In this document: one piece after another, positions 21,680 through 30,392 of the stretch
Layout: each line of letters starts with the position of its first letter
Numbering within the stretch: position 1 is the first letter of the stretch
Origin: Betaproteobacteria bacterium HGW-Betaproteobacteria-7
GTDB taxonomy: Bacteria > Pseudomonadota > Gammaproteobacteria > Burkholderiales > Rhodocyclaceae
NCBI GenBank assembly: GCA_002840765.1
Contig: PHCE01000001.1
Coordinates: 186,001-250,000 of the forward strand
Direction: 5' to 3'
Length of the DNA stretch: 64,000 bases
The notes under the pieces: model-generated
Databases searched by the model: none
Told to the model about the DNA's origin: nothing
What the model saw: only the letters and a program-made list of their open reading frames with translations
Position numbers and translations under genes: made by a program

Positions 21680-23125
21680 ATGGGTAAGCTGACCGTCAAG
21701 GAACTTGAGGCACTTGGCAACAAGGACCACGACAAGAAACTTCGCGAAGATGGTGGCCTGATTGGGTCGGTGCGCTGCGGCGCCAGCGGGGTGTCGGTCT
21801 ACTTCGATTGGCGCTACCGCTTCGACGGCAAGGTCAAGCAAATCGCTGTCGGTGCATGGCCCAAATTGTCTCTCGCATCGATCCGCTCCGAACGAGACCG
21901 GCTGAAAGTAGAGGTTGACGGTGGATCCGATCCAACAGAACGCCGCAAAGCGGAACGACTGAAGGTCAAAGTCGACCAGTTGGAAGAAATTGAAAAACAA
22001 CAGAAGCGGCTTGACGAAATTGTGGCCCAGCAGACAAGGCTCACCGTCCGAGGGCTATTTGAGCACTGGGCCGAGGTCGATCTTATACGCCGCAAAGACG
22101 GAGGAAAAGAAGTCCGGCGCATGTTCGAAAAAGATGTGCTACCGAAATTGGGTACCCTCCCCGTCACGGATGTCAAGAAGGGTCACATCACACTGGTCAC
22201 TGATCCTCTGCTAGCAAGAGGCGTGAACCGGATGGCCAAAGTTGTATTTTCTTTAATACGGCAGATGTTCCGGTTTGCCGTCGATCGAGACTACATCGAA
22301 GCCGATCCAACCGCCAGCATTCGAAAGGTCAAGATCGGCGGTCCGGACACTGAACGTGAGCGCGTTCTGAGCCGAGCCGAAATTCAAACGCTGCGCCACC
22401 AACTGCCCAGCGCAAGACTGATGCCGCAAACAGAGGCGGCGGTCTGGATCGTTCTTGCAACGCTCTGCCGCATCGGGGAGTTGTCGAGTGCCAAATGGTC
22501 TGACATTGATCTTGATAACCGACGCTGGCGCATCCCTGAAACCAAGAATGGCAAACCTCACGAAATCTACTTGTCGGACTTTGCTGTGGAGCACTTCCGT
22601 AAAGTGAAAGCACTTAGTAATCCCGATATCGCATGGGTTTACCCGGGCCGAGATTGCAAGAAGGCACTCTCCAGTAAGTCGATTACCAAACAGCTAGGTG
22701 ATAGGCAACGCAGTAGCGAACCGATGAAACGGCGCAGCAAATCCACCTCTGCCTTGGCGTTACCAGGTGGCAAATGGGGGCCTCATGACTTAAGGAGAAC
22801 TGGCGCCACAATGATGACGCAGCTACATGTGCTACCCGATGTCGTTGAGCATTGCCTGAACCATATCGAAGAGAATCGGACGAAGCGCGTTTACCAACGG
22901 CATACCTACGAGCACGAAATGGAGGCAGCTTGGAAAGCCCTTGGTAAGCATTTGACACGTCTGGCGGGACTCCATATGAACAACACTGCAGACTCCGCCG
23001 CCAAGAACATACCGCCCCCCAAGAAATCACCCGAGGCTCGCAAAAATGCCGCCTCTAGGACCGGCGCACCACGGCAGCTCCGTACACCGGCGCTGAAAAA
23101 CGCATCCACGGCACAGACGAACTGA
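21680..23125 (+). CDS. tyrosine integrase of the element
   Basis: A 481-residue site-specific recombinase of the P4/DUF4102-type family. The N-terminal arm-binding domain contains YRFDGKVKQIAVGAWPKLSLA. A coiled region (about residues 95-120) follows, then the catalytic domain with Arg264 (TLCRIGEL), His369-Arg372 (HDLRR) and the nucleophile Tyr405 (RVYQRHTY). The start follows AGGAGG seven bases upstream. It sits just inside attL and should catalyse integration into tRNA-Pro. Its last 33 codons overlap the convergent nuclease-like gene. Confidence 0.93.
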   Translation: MGKLTVKELEALGNKDHDKKLREDGGLIGSVRCGASGVSVYFDWRYRFDGKVKQIAVGAWPKLSLASIRSERDRLKVEVDGGSDPTERRKAERLKVKVDQLEEIEKQQKRLDEIVAQQTRLTVRGLFEHWAEVDLIRRKDGGKEVRRMFEKDVLPKLGTLPVTDVKKGHITLVTDPLLARGVNRMAKVVFSLIRQMFRFAVDRDYIEADPTASIRKVKIGGPDTERERVLSRAEIQTLRHQLPSARLMPQTEAAVWIVLATLCRIGELSSAKWSDIDLDNRRWRIPETKNGKPHEIYLSDFAVEHFRKVKALSNPDIAWVYPGRDCKKALSSKSITKQLGDRQRSSEPMKRRSKSTSALALPGGKWGPHDLRRTGATMMTQLHVLPDVVEHCLNHIEENRTKRVYQRHTYEHEMEAAWKALGKHLTRLAGLHMNNTADSAAKNIPPPKKSPEARKNAASRTGAPRQLRTPALKNASTAQTN

Positions 23126-23590
23126 GCGCGAACATCGGGGGGCCGCTCTTCCTATCAGAATCGATTCCCTCCGTTGGATCAATGCTCCCACCTCGACAAC
23201 ATTGAGCAATCCGACTCGGTGAACAACGCGGCGGCCCGATGGTCCTTGCACGATCACATAGGCATGCAAGGCCACCAGCCCTCCTGTCTCCGCCATAACA
23301 GCCACCCGCTGCGCGGAGAGTTCGATTACGTCTGAGGGGGACACGCGGTCACGCTGCCGATTTTTCAACTCGACAAGGATAATGATCCCGGCCGGGTCAC
23401 GGTATCCACGGTCGACCTTCGCCGTCAGGGTTATTAGGCCAGGTGACCGGAATAGTTTTTCTGCGTAGACAAGCGTCGACCGTCGCAACTCCCGCGGTAA
23501 CCAAGTTTGATCCCCTTGGCGCTCCAGACGACGAAGTGCCCAGATGAGCAAGAGGATCAAGAAGGCACCAGCGGTCATCAACTCAATCAT
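23027..23590 (-). CDS. membrane-anchored Cas4-like PD-(D/E)XK nuclease half (C-terminal part)
   Basis: A 187-residue protein that I assign tentatively. An N-terminal hydrophobic helix (GAFLILLLIWAL) is followed by a block resembling a PD-(D/E)XK nuclease core: DRGYRDPAGIIILVELKNRQ, with Glu-Leu-Lys, and SAQRVAV as a possible motif IV. The C-terminus has CRGCVFQRRC, the C-x2-C-x5-C spacing of the Fe-S cluster in Cas4/AddB-type nucleases. The N-terminal cluster cysteine of that family is missing here but is present in the overlapping upstream gene. ATGA overlap with that gene indicates coupling. Its last 99 bp overlap the integrase gene antisense. Confidence 0.55.
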   Translation of the reverse strand: MIELMTAGAFLILLLIWALRRLERQGDQTWLPRELRRSTLVYAEKLFRSPGLITLTAKVDRGYRDPAGIIILVELKNRQRDRVSPSDVIELSAQRVAVMAETGGLVALHAYVIVQGPSGRRVVHRVGLLNVVEVGALIQRRESILIGRAAPRCSRSVRLCRGCVFQRRCTELPWCAGPRGGIFASLG

Positions 23591-24042
23591 CGCCCTCCCC
23601 TCCACCTCTCCAACCCTGCCGCCATCCAGATAGCAGGGCGAAGCAGCGCACGCATCGCCCGAATCAGCCACGGATGCCCCGCGAGTATCCGGCACACGGC
23701 CGGTGCCGCACGGTAATAGGCTAGGATCACACCTCGGCCAAGCATCGAGCGACGCAGTACCCGATCGCGAAACGAGCGTAGTGCCGAGACCTCACGCCCC
23801 TCGCCATAGACGAGGGTAGCGATAAAGCACGGCCCCTTGCGGATAGGCTGCACCTGTCCTTCCCGAAAGAAACGCCGGTGCTCTCGGCCCCCTCGAGCCA
23901 TGTCCTTTCGCTGTTGGGCGGACCGCCGCTGACCATAACGATACTCGAATAGCACCAGACGCTCACAGACACCCATCTGGGCAAGTTCCGATGCGCTGAC
24001 ACGCTCGCGCCGGCCGGAGCGCGGCCGGCGATTGGCGCTCAC
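23587..24042 (-). CDS. hypothetical protein resembling a Cas4 N-terminus
   Basis: A 151-residue protein. Residues about 15-60 (VSASELAQMGVCERLVLFEYRYG, then ARGGREHRRFF) resemble the N-terminal part of Cas4-type nucleases, which supplies the first Fe-S cysteine and a helix. The second half has hydrophobic stretches (GVILAYYRAAPAVCRILAG; ALLRPAIWMAAGL) that may bind the membrane. It overlaps both neighbours by ATGA. With the downstream gene it may form one two-chain nuclease; this is inference. Confidence 0.5.
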   Translation of the reverse strand: MSANRRPRSGRRERVSASELAQMGVCERLVLFEYRYGQRRSAQQRKDMARGGREHRRFFREGQVQPIRKGPCFIATLVYGEGREVSALRSFRDRVLRRSMLGRGVILAYYRAAPAVCRILAGHPWLIRAMRALLRPAIWMAAGLERWRGGR

Positions 24043-24533
24043 CGCACTCCCCCCTGTCGGGTCCGCATCGCGTGCCAGCGGCGATACTCCCGGTCGATCA
24101 GGTAATCAATTCGCGCCGCGGCGCGCCGTCGATTCGCCTCGGGGATTCGGTACGTCAACAGCCAGTAAAGCAGCACGAAGCACAGCAAAGCTGGCAGGGC
24201 CATCCACCCCAAGGCGATCGCGAAGTATCCGGCAGTCGCCAAGATCACCAGCAGGTCACCTTCGCTGGGCCACCGCCGTCTCCCTTCGCGAACGGAGTTC
24301 GCCCCCTCGCCCGTCGTGCGGTCGACAAGAACCAACACGCGGCCAGGTCGCGTGCTTGCGACCACCACGCTCACCTCGTCCTCAAGCTTCATCGAACAAA
24401 GCATCTGATCCAAAGCGAGATCGGCCACTTGCCACTCGTCCTGTCTAACTCGCAGCCGATACCCGCTGCGCACATGATCGCGCACTATGTCGTCCACCCA
24501 GCCGTGGATGACCCGAAAATCTTTCTGATCCAT
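24039..24533 (-). CDS. hypothetical membrane protein
   Basis: A 164-residue protein I do not recognise. The first 90 residues look soluble, and a hydrophobic segment (LLVILATAGYFAIALGWMALPALLCFVLLYWLLT, split here by function only) forms one or two membrane helices, followed by a basic tail. The ATG at 24533 follows AGGAGG and is preferred to upstream starts. It belongs to the minus-strand operon begun by the actin-like gene. Confidence 0.65.
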   Translation of the reverse strand: MDQKDFRVIHGWVDDIVRDHVRSGYRLRVRQDEWQVADLALDQMLCSMKLEDEVSVVVASTRPGRVLVLVDRTTGEGANSVREGRRRWPSEGDLLVILATAGYFAIALGWMALPALLCFVLLYWLLTYRIPEANRRRAAARIDYLIDREYRRWHAMRTRQGGVR

Positions 24534-24561
24534 GGATATCCTCCTGATCCGCACTGCTGGA

Positions 24562-24867
24562 TCAACGATCGGTGATTGGTTCGCCGAATACCTCAGAGGC
24601 GAACGGCATGGCGATCGCTGGCGCCGCCGGCAACTCGGCGGCGGTGCTGTTCACAGTTGACACCTGGACCAGGCGCGGCACCATGCCGCCCCCAGCAAGG
24701 CTCAATTGACCAATCACCCCTTCGCGCGCCAGCAAGCGCAACCGGTTGATCCGCTTCGTCCCCTTCTTGAAGCGGATCAGGTCGTCGTACAGTTGCGGGT
24801 CGTCCGCCCGGTCCAACTCGAACAGCAAGCGGATCGTCTCGTGCTCTGGCGTCTTCTTCTCGCTCAT
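24562..24867 (-). CDS. small protein downstream of the actin-like gene (StbB-position)
   Basis: A 101-residue charged protein with no recognised motif. It begins in an overlap with the stop of the actin-like gene (TGATG). It includes KKGTKRINRLRLLAREGVIG, which could be a DNA-contacting helix pair. In plasmid partition loci the gene after the ParM/StbA actin usually encodes the adaptor that binds centromere DNA, so that role is plausible from position only. Confidence 0.65.
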   Translation of the reverse strand: MSEKKTPEHETIRLLFELDRADDPQLYDDLIRFKKGTKRINRLRLLAREGVIGQLSLAGGGMVPRLVQVSTVNSTAAELPAAPAIAMPFASEVFGEPITDR

Positions 24868-25895
24868 CACGCACCACCCTGGGCCGCATTGGCTGTGCCG
24901 CTGAAGATTTTGTCCACGTGGTTCATGCCTGCAATCTGGAAGCCACGGACGTTGGCGTGCAGGGGATCCTTCACTTCCAGGATTCGGTGCTTCGGGAACG
25001 CCTCTTTCACCGCCTTCTTGAAGAGATAGGCTCCCCCACCCACCAGGATGATGTTCTGGAAGCTGTAGCTTGCTTCGATCCAGCGCATCATCGACGCCAC
25101 GGCCTGCTGCGCGATCGAGTGCGCCATGGGCATGGCCCGCGAGATGTCATAGGGCTTCTGGTAGATCACCGGGTTTTTGCCGGTCCGCAAGGCCAGATCG
25201 ATAGCATCGATATCGTTGTAAGGCGTGCCGATGTCGTGCCCGATCTCCGCTGAAATGGCTTGAAGGATGTCGAACACCCCCCGGTTCACCGAATGGCTCT
25301 TGTTCTGCACCAGGCGCATGCCCCGCGCCACAAGCCAGTCGAAGGTACGAGAACCCGGGTCAAGGATCAGGCTTTGCTCCCGCTCGATGCTGGCCATCTT
25401 TCCGTGCTGCACGGCAAAATCGACCAGTGCCCCCTGGGGCTGCGCGATGGCCAACGCCTTGCGAACCACGATGCTCTTGCCGTTTCCAATGTCGTGCGTT
25501 CCAATCACCGCCTTCTCAAGGGCGGCTTTCTTGGCAGTAAGCGCGGCCACTGGCAAGCCCACGACCAGCAGGTCGATGGCGGGCTGCTTCATCAAGGCCA
25601 AGGCCCCTCGTAGGAGCGCCATGTACTCCGGCGTCTCGGTGTAGCGATCATGCATCTGGGTCGCGCGGAAGGTGTCCGCAGCCAGTTCGACTTCGGGACC
25701 GACCTCGTAGAAGAGGCCGTTGATCGGAATCGCGACGGTTTTTCGCCGCTCGTAGCCGGGCTGGCCCGACGGCTCGCGCATGGTGGGGTATGCGACCGAC
25801 GGGAAGCTGGCGCAACGGATGTCACCGCCGGCCACGCTGCTGACGTACTTGGTGTTGCCAAAACCGACATCCACCGCTCTGACGACATAGTCCAT
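24867..25895 (-). CDS. actin-like ParM/StbA family protein (PRTRC system protein D)
   Basis: A 342-residue actin-fold ATPase of the ParM/StbA type, matching PRTRC protein D in its setting. Motifs include VDVGFGNTKY (phosphate 1), DPGSRTFDW (phosphate 2) and NIILVGGGAYLF (adenosine). The start at 25895 (MDYVVRAVDVG) follows AGGAG; upstream in-frame codons are not supported. Such proteins form filaments that segregate plasmids. It leads a five-gene operon and stands apart from the main PRTRC operon, separated by a recombinase gene. Confidence 0.88.
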   Translation of the reverse strand: MDYVVRAVDVGFGNTKYVSSVAGGDIRCASFPSVAYPTMREPSGQPGYERRKTVAIPINGLFYEVGPEVELAADTFRATQMHDRYTETPEYMALLRGALALMKQPAIDLLVVGLPVAALTAKKAALEKAVIGTHDIGNGKSIVVRKALAIAQPQGALVDFAVQHGKMASIEREQSLILDPGSRTFDWLVARGMRLVQNKSHSVNRGVFDILQAISAEIGHDIGTPYNDIDAIDLALRTGKNPVIYQKPYDISRAMPMAHSIAQQAVASMMRWIEASYSFQNIILVGGGAYLFKKAVKEAFPKHRILEVKDPLHANVRGFQIAGMNHVDKIFSGTANAAQGGA

Positions 25896-26159
25896 GTGAG
25901 ACTCCTGTATAGATTTTCGATTGACCAGCATCGGCATCCCGATACGGCCCGTCCACGCAAAATCCGTTCTGCTTTGTCCGCCTATCGCAATCAGCCTCGA
26001 CCGCATTCGAAGTCCAGTCGAGATGAGCTACGATGAAAGTCGAGTTCCTGCGCGGGGTACCGAAACGCCTTCCGCGTCGCACTACGCTCTCACTGGATCG
26101 TGGTGCGTCAAGGGCTCATTTCCAGCGGTGATCTAAGGGAAAACTGCGGCATGGGATCG

Positions 26160-27068
26160 AAACGCTCACGGTGGAAACCAGAGGCCGAGTTAGCGCCCGT
26201 CAAGCCCTGATTCCGCCTTGGTTTGGTCGTCGCCCGAAAAATAAACGCACCCTGAGTTTCAATTTCAAGTGCCACCCGCAAGCCCCGGCATTCAGGCTCC
26301 GTCAACGGGTTCGCCCATTGACCTTCTCTCGCTCCAGGTGTGAACTACAGCCTCCCGAGGCCTCCTGGCCTGCTCCATCGCGGAGCAAAAGGCGTTGCGG
26401 TCGTTACCCGCCTCTTCAGTTCCCGACCTCGAGTCGGGTTGGCATGGTCCCCGAGACCGTGCCCGAAACTGTTTCACCCGTAGTGCAACGCTAGCCCTTG
26501 CCGACAGTTCCCTGTCGGACGCTCCTCGAGTGCGTGTCTTGCGTTCGGTTCAACTGGCCGGCACCCGATGCCGCGCTATTGCTTCCCGTCATCGTTCGAG
26601 CACGCGCATTGCGCAGCACACGTCGTGTGGCCCTCATGGGCTCCGCGTGTGAAGCCGCTCGTACGCCTGTACTGCCCTGGACTTTCGGTCAGGGGCGGAC
26701 CCATGCAGGTGGATGACGCTACGAATCGAGGACTGATCCCCCTATAGCGCAAGGCGAGACCTTCGCGCCGATGTTGTCCCCGCCTTCGAGGCGAGATTGC
26801 ATCACCAAGCCCGACGAACGCAGAAATGCGGAAGCGGACGGATCACTGTTTCATTTTTAAGACCGACCGAGTTGGAGGCCGCGCATAAGGCGCGACACCG
26901 GCAAACCCTGGGTAGGTACGGCGTGCTCGTGGTCGCACGCCGTACCGAAGCACTCGACCACGCTTTGCGTACGCGATGGAATCCGCGCCCGCGACGAGCC
27001 GATGGATTCCACCAATACATCTGCTGTGGGCTGACGGGACAGCGCACGGCTCGCTTCGGAGATTTGCC
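26160..27068 (+). ncRNA. structured non-coding leader before second recombinase
   Basis: No credible gene is seen between the actin-like gene (25895) and the recombinase (27069). The stretch is rich in inverted repeats: GCGG-N7-CCGC at 26397-26411, CCCGAC/GTCGGG at 26423-26439, CCGACAG/CTGTCGG at 26501-26518, a perfect 12-bp stem GGTACGGCGTGC/GCACGCCGTACC at 26915-26946, and GGAATCC/GGATTCC at 26978-27010. The 26397 hairpin matches the core hairpin of the leaders at 37677, 44149 and 47129, with compensatory changes (GCAG/CTGC to GCGG/CCGC). Ends are approximate; the 5' part (25896-26160) probably holds divergent promoters. Confidence 0.5.
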
Positions 27069-28268
27069 ATGTCTGATTTCAACGCTCGCCATACCCGTCG
27101 GCGGTTCCAAGGCTCCATCGGCGCCGGCCGCGCCGCCAAACACCAACCGCCACGCCGTCAGGAATGGGCATCAATGACGCCTGCCGAGATCCTGGGACGC
27201 TACCGTCCGGGCAAGGCCGACCCACTGCTGGTGCTCGATGTCCTGCTGGAGCTATTCAACTCACTGCACACCGCGCTGGAGAAGACGGTCTCGCACAAAA
27301 CGCGGCAGGAACGGGCCGACTTCCTGCGCCGATTCTTCCGCGATCTCAAGCTGAAGGCCAGATTCGCCACCGTGCCTGACCCCCGCAATCTGGGCGACCG
27401 CCACATCCGGGCCATGATCAAGGTCTGGCAGCAGGACCAACTCGCCCCCGCCACCATCCAGACCTACCTCAGTTTCCTGCGAGGACTCGCGCTATGGCTA
27501 GGCAAGCCGGGATTCATTCGCACGCCGGCTCATTACGGGCTGACACCGGCCGAATACCAGCGCCATGAATATGCCCAGCGCGACAAGAGCTGGACGGCGG
27601 CGGGCATCGACATCGATGCGCTGATCGAGCAGATCAGCGCTTATGACCGCTACGTCGGCGCTTCGCTACGGCTCATCCGAGCGATGGGGCTGCGACGCAA
27701 AGAGTCGGTGATGTTCCGGCCCAACCAATGCGTGATCCCCTTCGAGGCAACGGGGCTACCGCTCGGCCAGCGACAAGCGGATCGCTACGTGCGAATCAAG
27801 GAAGGCGCGAAGGGAGGAAGGCTGCGCTTCGTGCCACTGGATTCTGAGCAACGCATTGCTGCTTTGGCGTTCGCCCAGGCAGTCGTTCAGGAAGATGACG
27901 CGCACCTGGGCGATCCGCGCCACAGTCTGAAACACAACCTGCGACGTTTCGACTACGTGATGGCCCGCTTTGGCATCACGGCAGAGGGATTGGGGGCCAC
28001 GGCGCACGGATTGCGCCACGAAGCGATGATCGACCACTACACCGACAAGGCCGGCGTCGCGCCGCCAGTGCGAGGCGGCGGCGATGTGCCTGCCGACGTG
28101 GATGCTACGGCAAGACTCTCCGCCGCCCGTCTCGCAGGGCATAACCGGACAAGAGCTTCCGGCGCCTACCTTGGCGGTTTACTTGATCGACAAGCGGCGC
28201 TGAGGGCACAGCAACAAGGCAATGCGCCGGGCGCATCCGATGATGAAGGCTTACCCAAGGAGCGTTGA
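27069..28268 (+). CDS. plasmid/ICE-type tyrosine recombinase
   Basis: A 399-residue phage-integrase-family protein with a SAM-like N-terminal domain (KVWQQDQLAPATIQTYLSFLRGL) and a catalytic domain with RAMGLRRKE (Arg), AHGLRHEAM (HxxR) and a candidate Tyr in RASGAYLG. It is unlike the element integrase at 21680. Such recombinases accompany PRTRC loci in proteobacterial plasmids and ICEs and may resolve multimers. The ATG at 27069 follows GGAG; the longer frame lies in the structured leader. Confidence 0.85.
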   Translation: MSDFNARHTRRRFQGSIGAGRAAKHQPPRRQEWASMTPAEILGRYRPGKADPLLVLDVLLELFNSLHTALEKTVSHKTRQERADFLRRFFRDLKLKARFATVPDPRNLGDRHIRAMIKVWQQDQLAPATIQTYLSFLRGLALWLGKPGFIRTPAHYGLTPAEYQRHEYAQRDKSWTAAGIDIDALIEQISAYDRYVGASLRLIRAMGLRRKESVMFRPNQCVIPFEATGLPLGQRQADRYVRIKEGAKGGRLRFVPLDSEQRIAALAFAQAVVQEDDAHLGDPRHSLKHNLRRFDYVMARFGITAEGLGATAHGLRHEAMIDHYTDKAGVAPPVRGGGDVPADVDATARLSAARLAGHNRTRASGAYLGGLLDRQAALRAQQQGNAPGASDDEGLPKER

Positions 28269-28304
28269 GCCTGGGCCTGCATCCGGCCTACTCAAGAAAG
28301 GAGC

Positions 28305-28327
28305 GGGGGCTTTGCAGCCCCCATTTT
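28305..28327 (+). terminator. rho-independent terminator after recombinase
   Basis: GGGGGCT-ttgc-AGCCCCC followed by ATTTTG, 36 bp past the recombinase stop. It may also act against read-through from the opposite operon. Confidence 0.7.
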
Positions 28328-28337
28328 GCCCCGTCGA

Positions 28338-28547
28338 TCACGGTCGTATTCCCGTGCGGCCTCGAAGTCCCTCGCGGTAGAGCACCGCGCCGATGTGGCA
28401 GAGAAGCGCTTGATCATCCTCGGAAAGTTCGAGACCATCCATCCAGGTGGCAAGTTGCACGATGGCCTCGTCGATGGCTTCAACGCTGCCGCTGATGTCC
28501 AGCAGTTCGGCATGGGCCTCGAACTGCTTGATGATGGGGTGATCCAT
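28338..28547 (-). CDS. small hypothetical protein
   Basis: A 69-residue acidic helical protein (MDHPIIKQFEAHAELLDISG start) at the end of the PRTRC operon. The ATG at 28547 has GGAGG twelve bases upstream. No known domain is visible. The DGLELSEDDQALLCHIGAVLYREG block looks like a folded helical hairpin. Confidence 0.6.
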   Translation of the reverse strand: MDHPIIKQFEAHAELLDISGSVEAIDEAIVQLATWMDGLELSEDDQALLCHIGAVLYREGLRGRTGIRP

Positions 28548-28650
28548 GATCCGGCCTCCGCTTTCGAGGGAATGGGCATCATCATAGACCCATCGCACAG
28601 AATGCCGCACACCCGATTCACCTTTACACCGACCGCCTTGTCCCATGCCG

Positions 28651-28845
28651 TCAGCCGGCGGGCGTTACGTCGAAATCCTCGTCCGGGTAGATGACGCAGG
28701 CGTCCGGTTTGCAAGGCGCTCCGGCCAGTTCCTCTTCCGTCACGCTGTAGCGCGATAGCGCCGTGCAACGGGCGAGCGATTCGCTCGATTCCGCGACTTG
28801 CCCCAGGCGCAACGCCGACCCTCGCGCATCACGCGGACATTCCAT
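28651..28845 (-). CDS. small hypothetical protein (PRTRC operon)
   Basis: A 64-residue ORF between thiF and the 69-residue gene. It ends in CVIYPDEDFDVTPAG and has three cysteines. No good ribosome site precedes the ATG, and 27 nt separate it from the thiF stop. It may be real as part of the operon, but support is weak. Confidence 0.4.
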   Translation of the reverse strand: MECPRDARGSALRLGQVAESSESLARCTALSRYSVTEEELAGAPCKPDACVIYPDEDFDVTPAG

Positions 28846-28872
28846 GTTCTGTGTGCCATGTCTCCCTTCCGC

Positions 28873-29700
28873 TCAGGCTACTTCCGCCAACGTTTCATCC
28901 TCGTCTTGGCGCTCATCGGCCATGACGCAACCGAAACGCGCCCAGGTCTTCGGACCAACCTCGATGGGGCCGGTCCGTTTCGAGTCGAGATTGACTACCA
29001 CGCCATGCTGGTCGAGCCGCCCTTTGGAAAAGAGTTCATAGAGCAACTGCGCCGCGAAACGCACCGCCACGTCGTTGATGAACAGGCCTTGGGAAGCCAG
29101 TGACACCCGGACCGAACACGAAGGCCGGTTGTCGTCTGGAGCATTGGTATCCAGCAATTCGGGGAAGAGTTCGGTGACGCAGGGCAGGCGCATACTCCTC
29201 TCGCTCCTTGTCCGGTGCGGCCCCTGCCCCAATATCACCTGAGCGCTTGCCTCGGTGTTGCCGAGGTCCAGCCAGTAGCGATAGCGCCCGCCCCCGTCGA
29301 ACACTGCCTCATGCAGCATTCGACGCGCGAAGCGGCTGTCCACGCAACTTACCAGGATATCGGCACTCGGCAGCGAGTAGCGGTTGGTCTCGAAGGCCTC
29401 GTAGCGAACGGGATGGGCGATCCAGTCCAGTCCGTAGAACTGGTTGAGGCGGTGAATGGTCACAATGGCCTTGTGCCGACCGATGTCGGCAGGGCTGTAG
29501 AGTTGCCGGCCCACGTTGGCCTCGCTTACCCGGTCGGCGTCGAACGCGGTGACGTGCAGGCCGTGGGGATGACCGAGCGCCTTCATGGCGATGTCGAGCC
29601 GGGCGAGGCAGGCGGCCATTTGCGCGCCGTTGCCGCCGACACCGACCAGATGGATGCTGACGCGACGGTCGAGCAGTGCGGGGTCGATCAGGTGTTCCAC
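28873..29700 (-). CDS. PRTRC system ThiF family protein (E1-like)
   Basis: A 275-residue ThiF/E1-like adenylating enzyme. The Rossmann motif VGVGGNGAQMA (residues 18-28) and the block FDADRVSEANVGRQLY carry nucleotide-binding and Arg/Asp features of E1 enzymes. No CxxC zinc motif is seen. In this gene set it would activate the C-terminus of the ubiquitin-like PRTRC C protein. The GTG at 29700 is preceded by AGGAGG and overlaps the PRTRC A stop by 13 bp. Confidence 0.9.
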   Translation of the reverse strand: MEHLIDPALLDRRVSIHLVGVGGNGAQMAACLARLDIAMKALGHPHGLHVTAFDADRVSEANVGRQLYSPADIGRHKAIVTIHRLNQFYGLDWIAHPVRYEAFETNRYSLPSADILVSCVDSRFARRMLHEAVFDGGGRYRYWLDLGNTEASAQVILGQGPHRTRSERSMRLPCVTELFPELLDTNAPDDNRPSCSVRVSLASQGLFINDVAVRFAAQLLYELFSKGRLDQHGVVVNLDSKRTGPIEVGPKTWARFGCVMADERQDEDETLAEVA

Positions 29701-30392
29701 GGTCCGAACCTCCTTCCTTGGTAGAAACTCAGTATCCGGCGCAGCAGGCCCGGTTCAAGGTCGGGTTCCGGGTAGTGTGCCGCCGTGGTGTCAGCCTGCC
29801 ACGGATGCGGCAAGGGGAGGAACCGGCCATTGACCACCAGCCGGAACAGGGCGCTGGGCTTAGGCTGATGCAGGCAACCAAGCACCCCGGCCACCTTGAT
29901 GCCCTGATCATCGCGGTCGTCCTTGGCCGACCAGAATGGCAAGCCGTGGCCGTGGGTATGCAGGTCCACGGCCAGTGTCTCGTCGGCATCCATCGCTGGC
30001 ATCCGGTAATCGATCTGGTGCGGCGACACATCGAGGGGTTCGCACAGCGCGAGCCGCAAGCTCCGGCTGCGCCGGGAGTAGATCAGCGCTCCGGCCACCT
30101 CGTTGGGCAAGCCCCGGCGACCGGCTTCGATGAACGCCTCGATCAGCCGGATGGGCAATACGCCGAAAGTGAAAGTCAGCCGCTCCTCGATGCCGCCGTA
30201 GGGCAGCGGGATCGGCAACGCGGGGGAGAGCCGCTGGATGCAGTCCAGCCAGTCGAGTTTGACCTGCACGAAAACGCCGTTGGCCGCGAGAATGATCCTT
30301 TGGCCGTTCACCATGTCGGGCAAGGGGCCAAAACGCGGCGCGGCGATGACCGGGCAAGCCGCCTGTAGGGCAATGTCGCGCACATCCATCAT
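29688..30392 (-). CDS. PRTRC system protein A (JAB/MPN metalloprotease-like)
   Basis: A 234-residue protein. Near residue 155 it contains HTHGHGLPFWSAKDD, matching the JAMM pattern H-x-H-x7-S-x2-D that binds zinc in deubiquitinases and Prok-JAB proteins. The upstream Glu may be in the AGALIYSRRSR/LCEPLD region. It starts at ATGATGG overlapping the stop of protein B, after GGAGGGG. The expected role is proteolytic processing or removal of the ubiquitin-like partner. Longer frames upstream run antisense-like through gene B and are rejected. Confidence 0.88.
   Translation of the reverse strand: MMDVRDIALQAACPVIAAPRFGPLPDMVNGQRIILAANGVFVQVKLDWLDCIQRLSPALPIPLPYGGIEERLTFTFGVLPIRLIEAFIEAGRRGLPNEVAGALIYSRRSRSLRLALCEPLDVSPHQIDYRMPAMDADETLAVDLHTHGHGLPFWSAKDDRDDQGIKVAGVLGCLHQPKPSALFRLVVNGRFLPLPHPWQADTTAAHYPEPDLEPGLLRRILSFYQGRRFGPWNT

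Noticed and set aside
23027-24042. A CRISPR-Cas4 gene
   Set aside because: Despite Cas4-like cysteine blocks there are no cas1, cas2 or repeats nearby, so I call it only Cas4-like.
26171-27146. Several 60-125 codon ORFs in 26.2-27.1 kb
   Set aside because: Stem-rich non-coding sequence; the products have no domain and no ribosome site.
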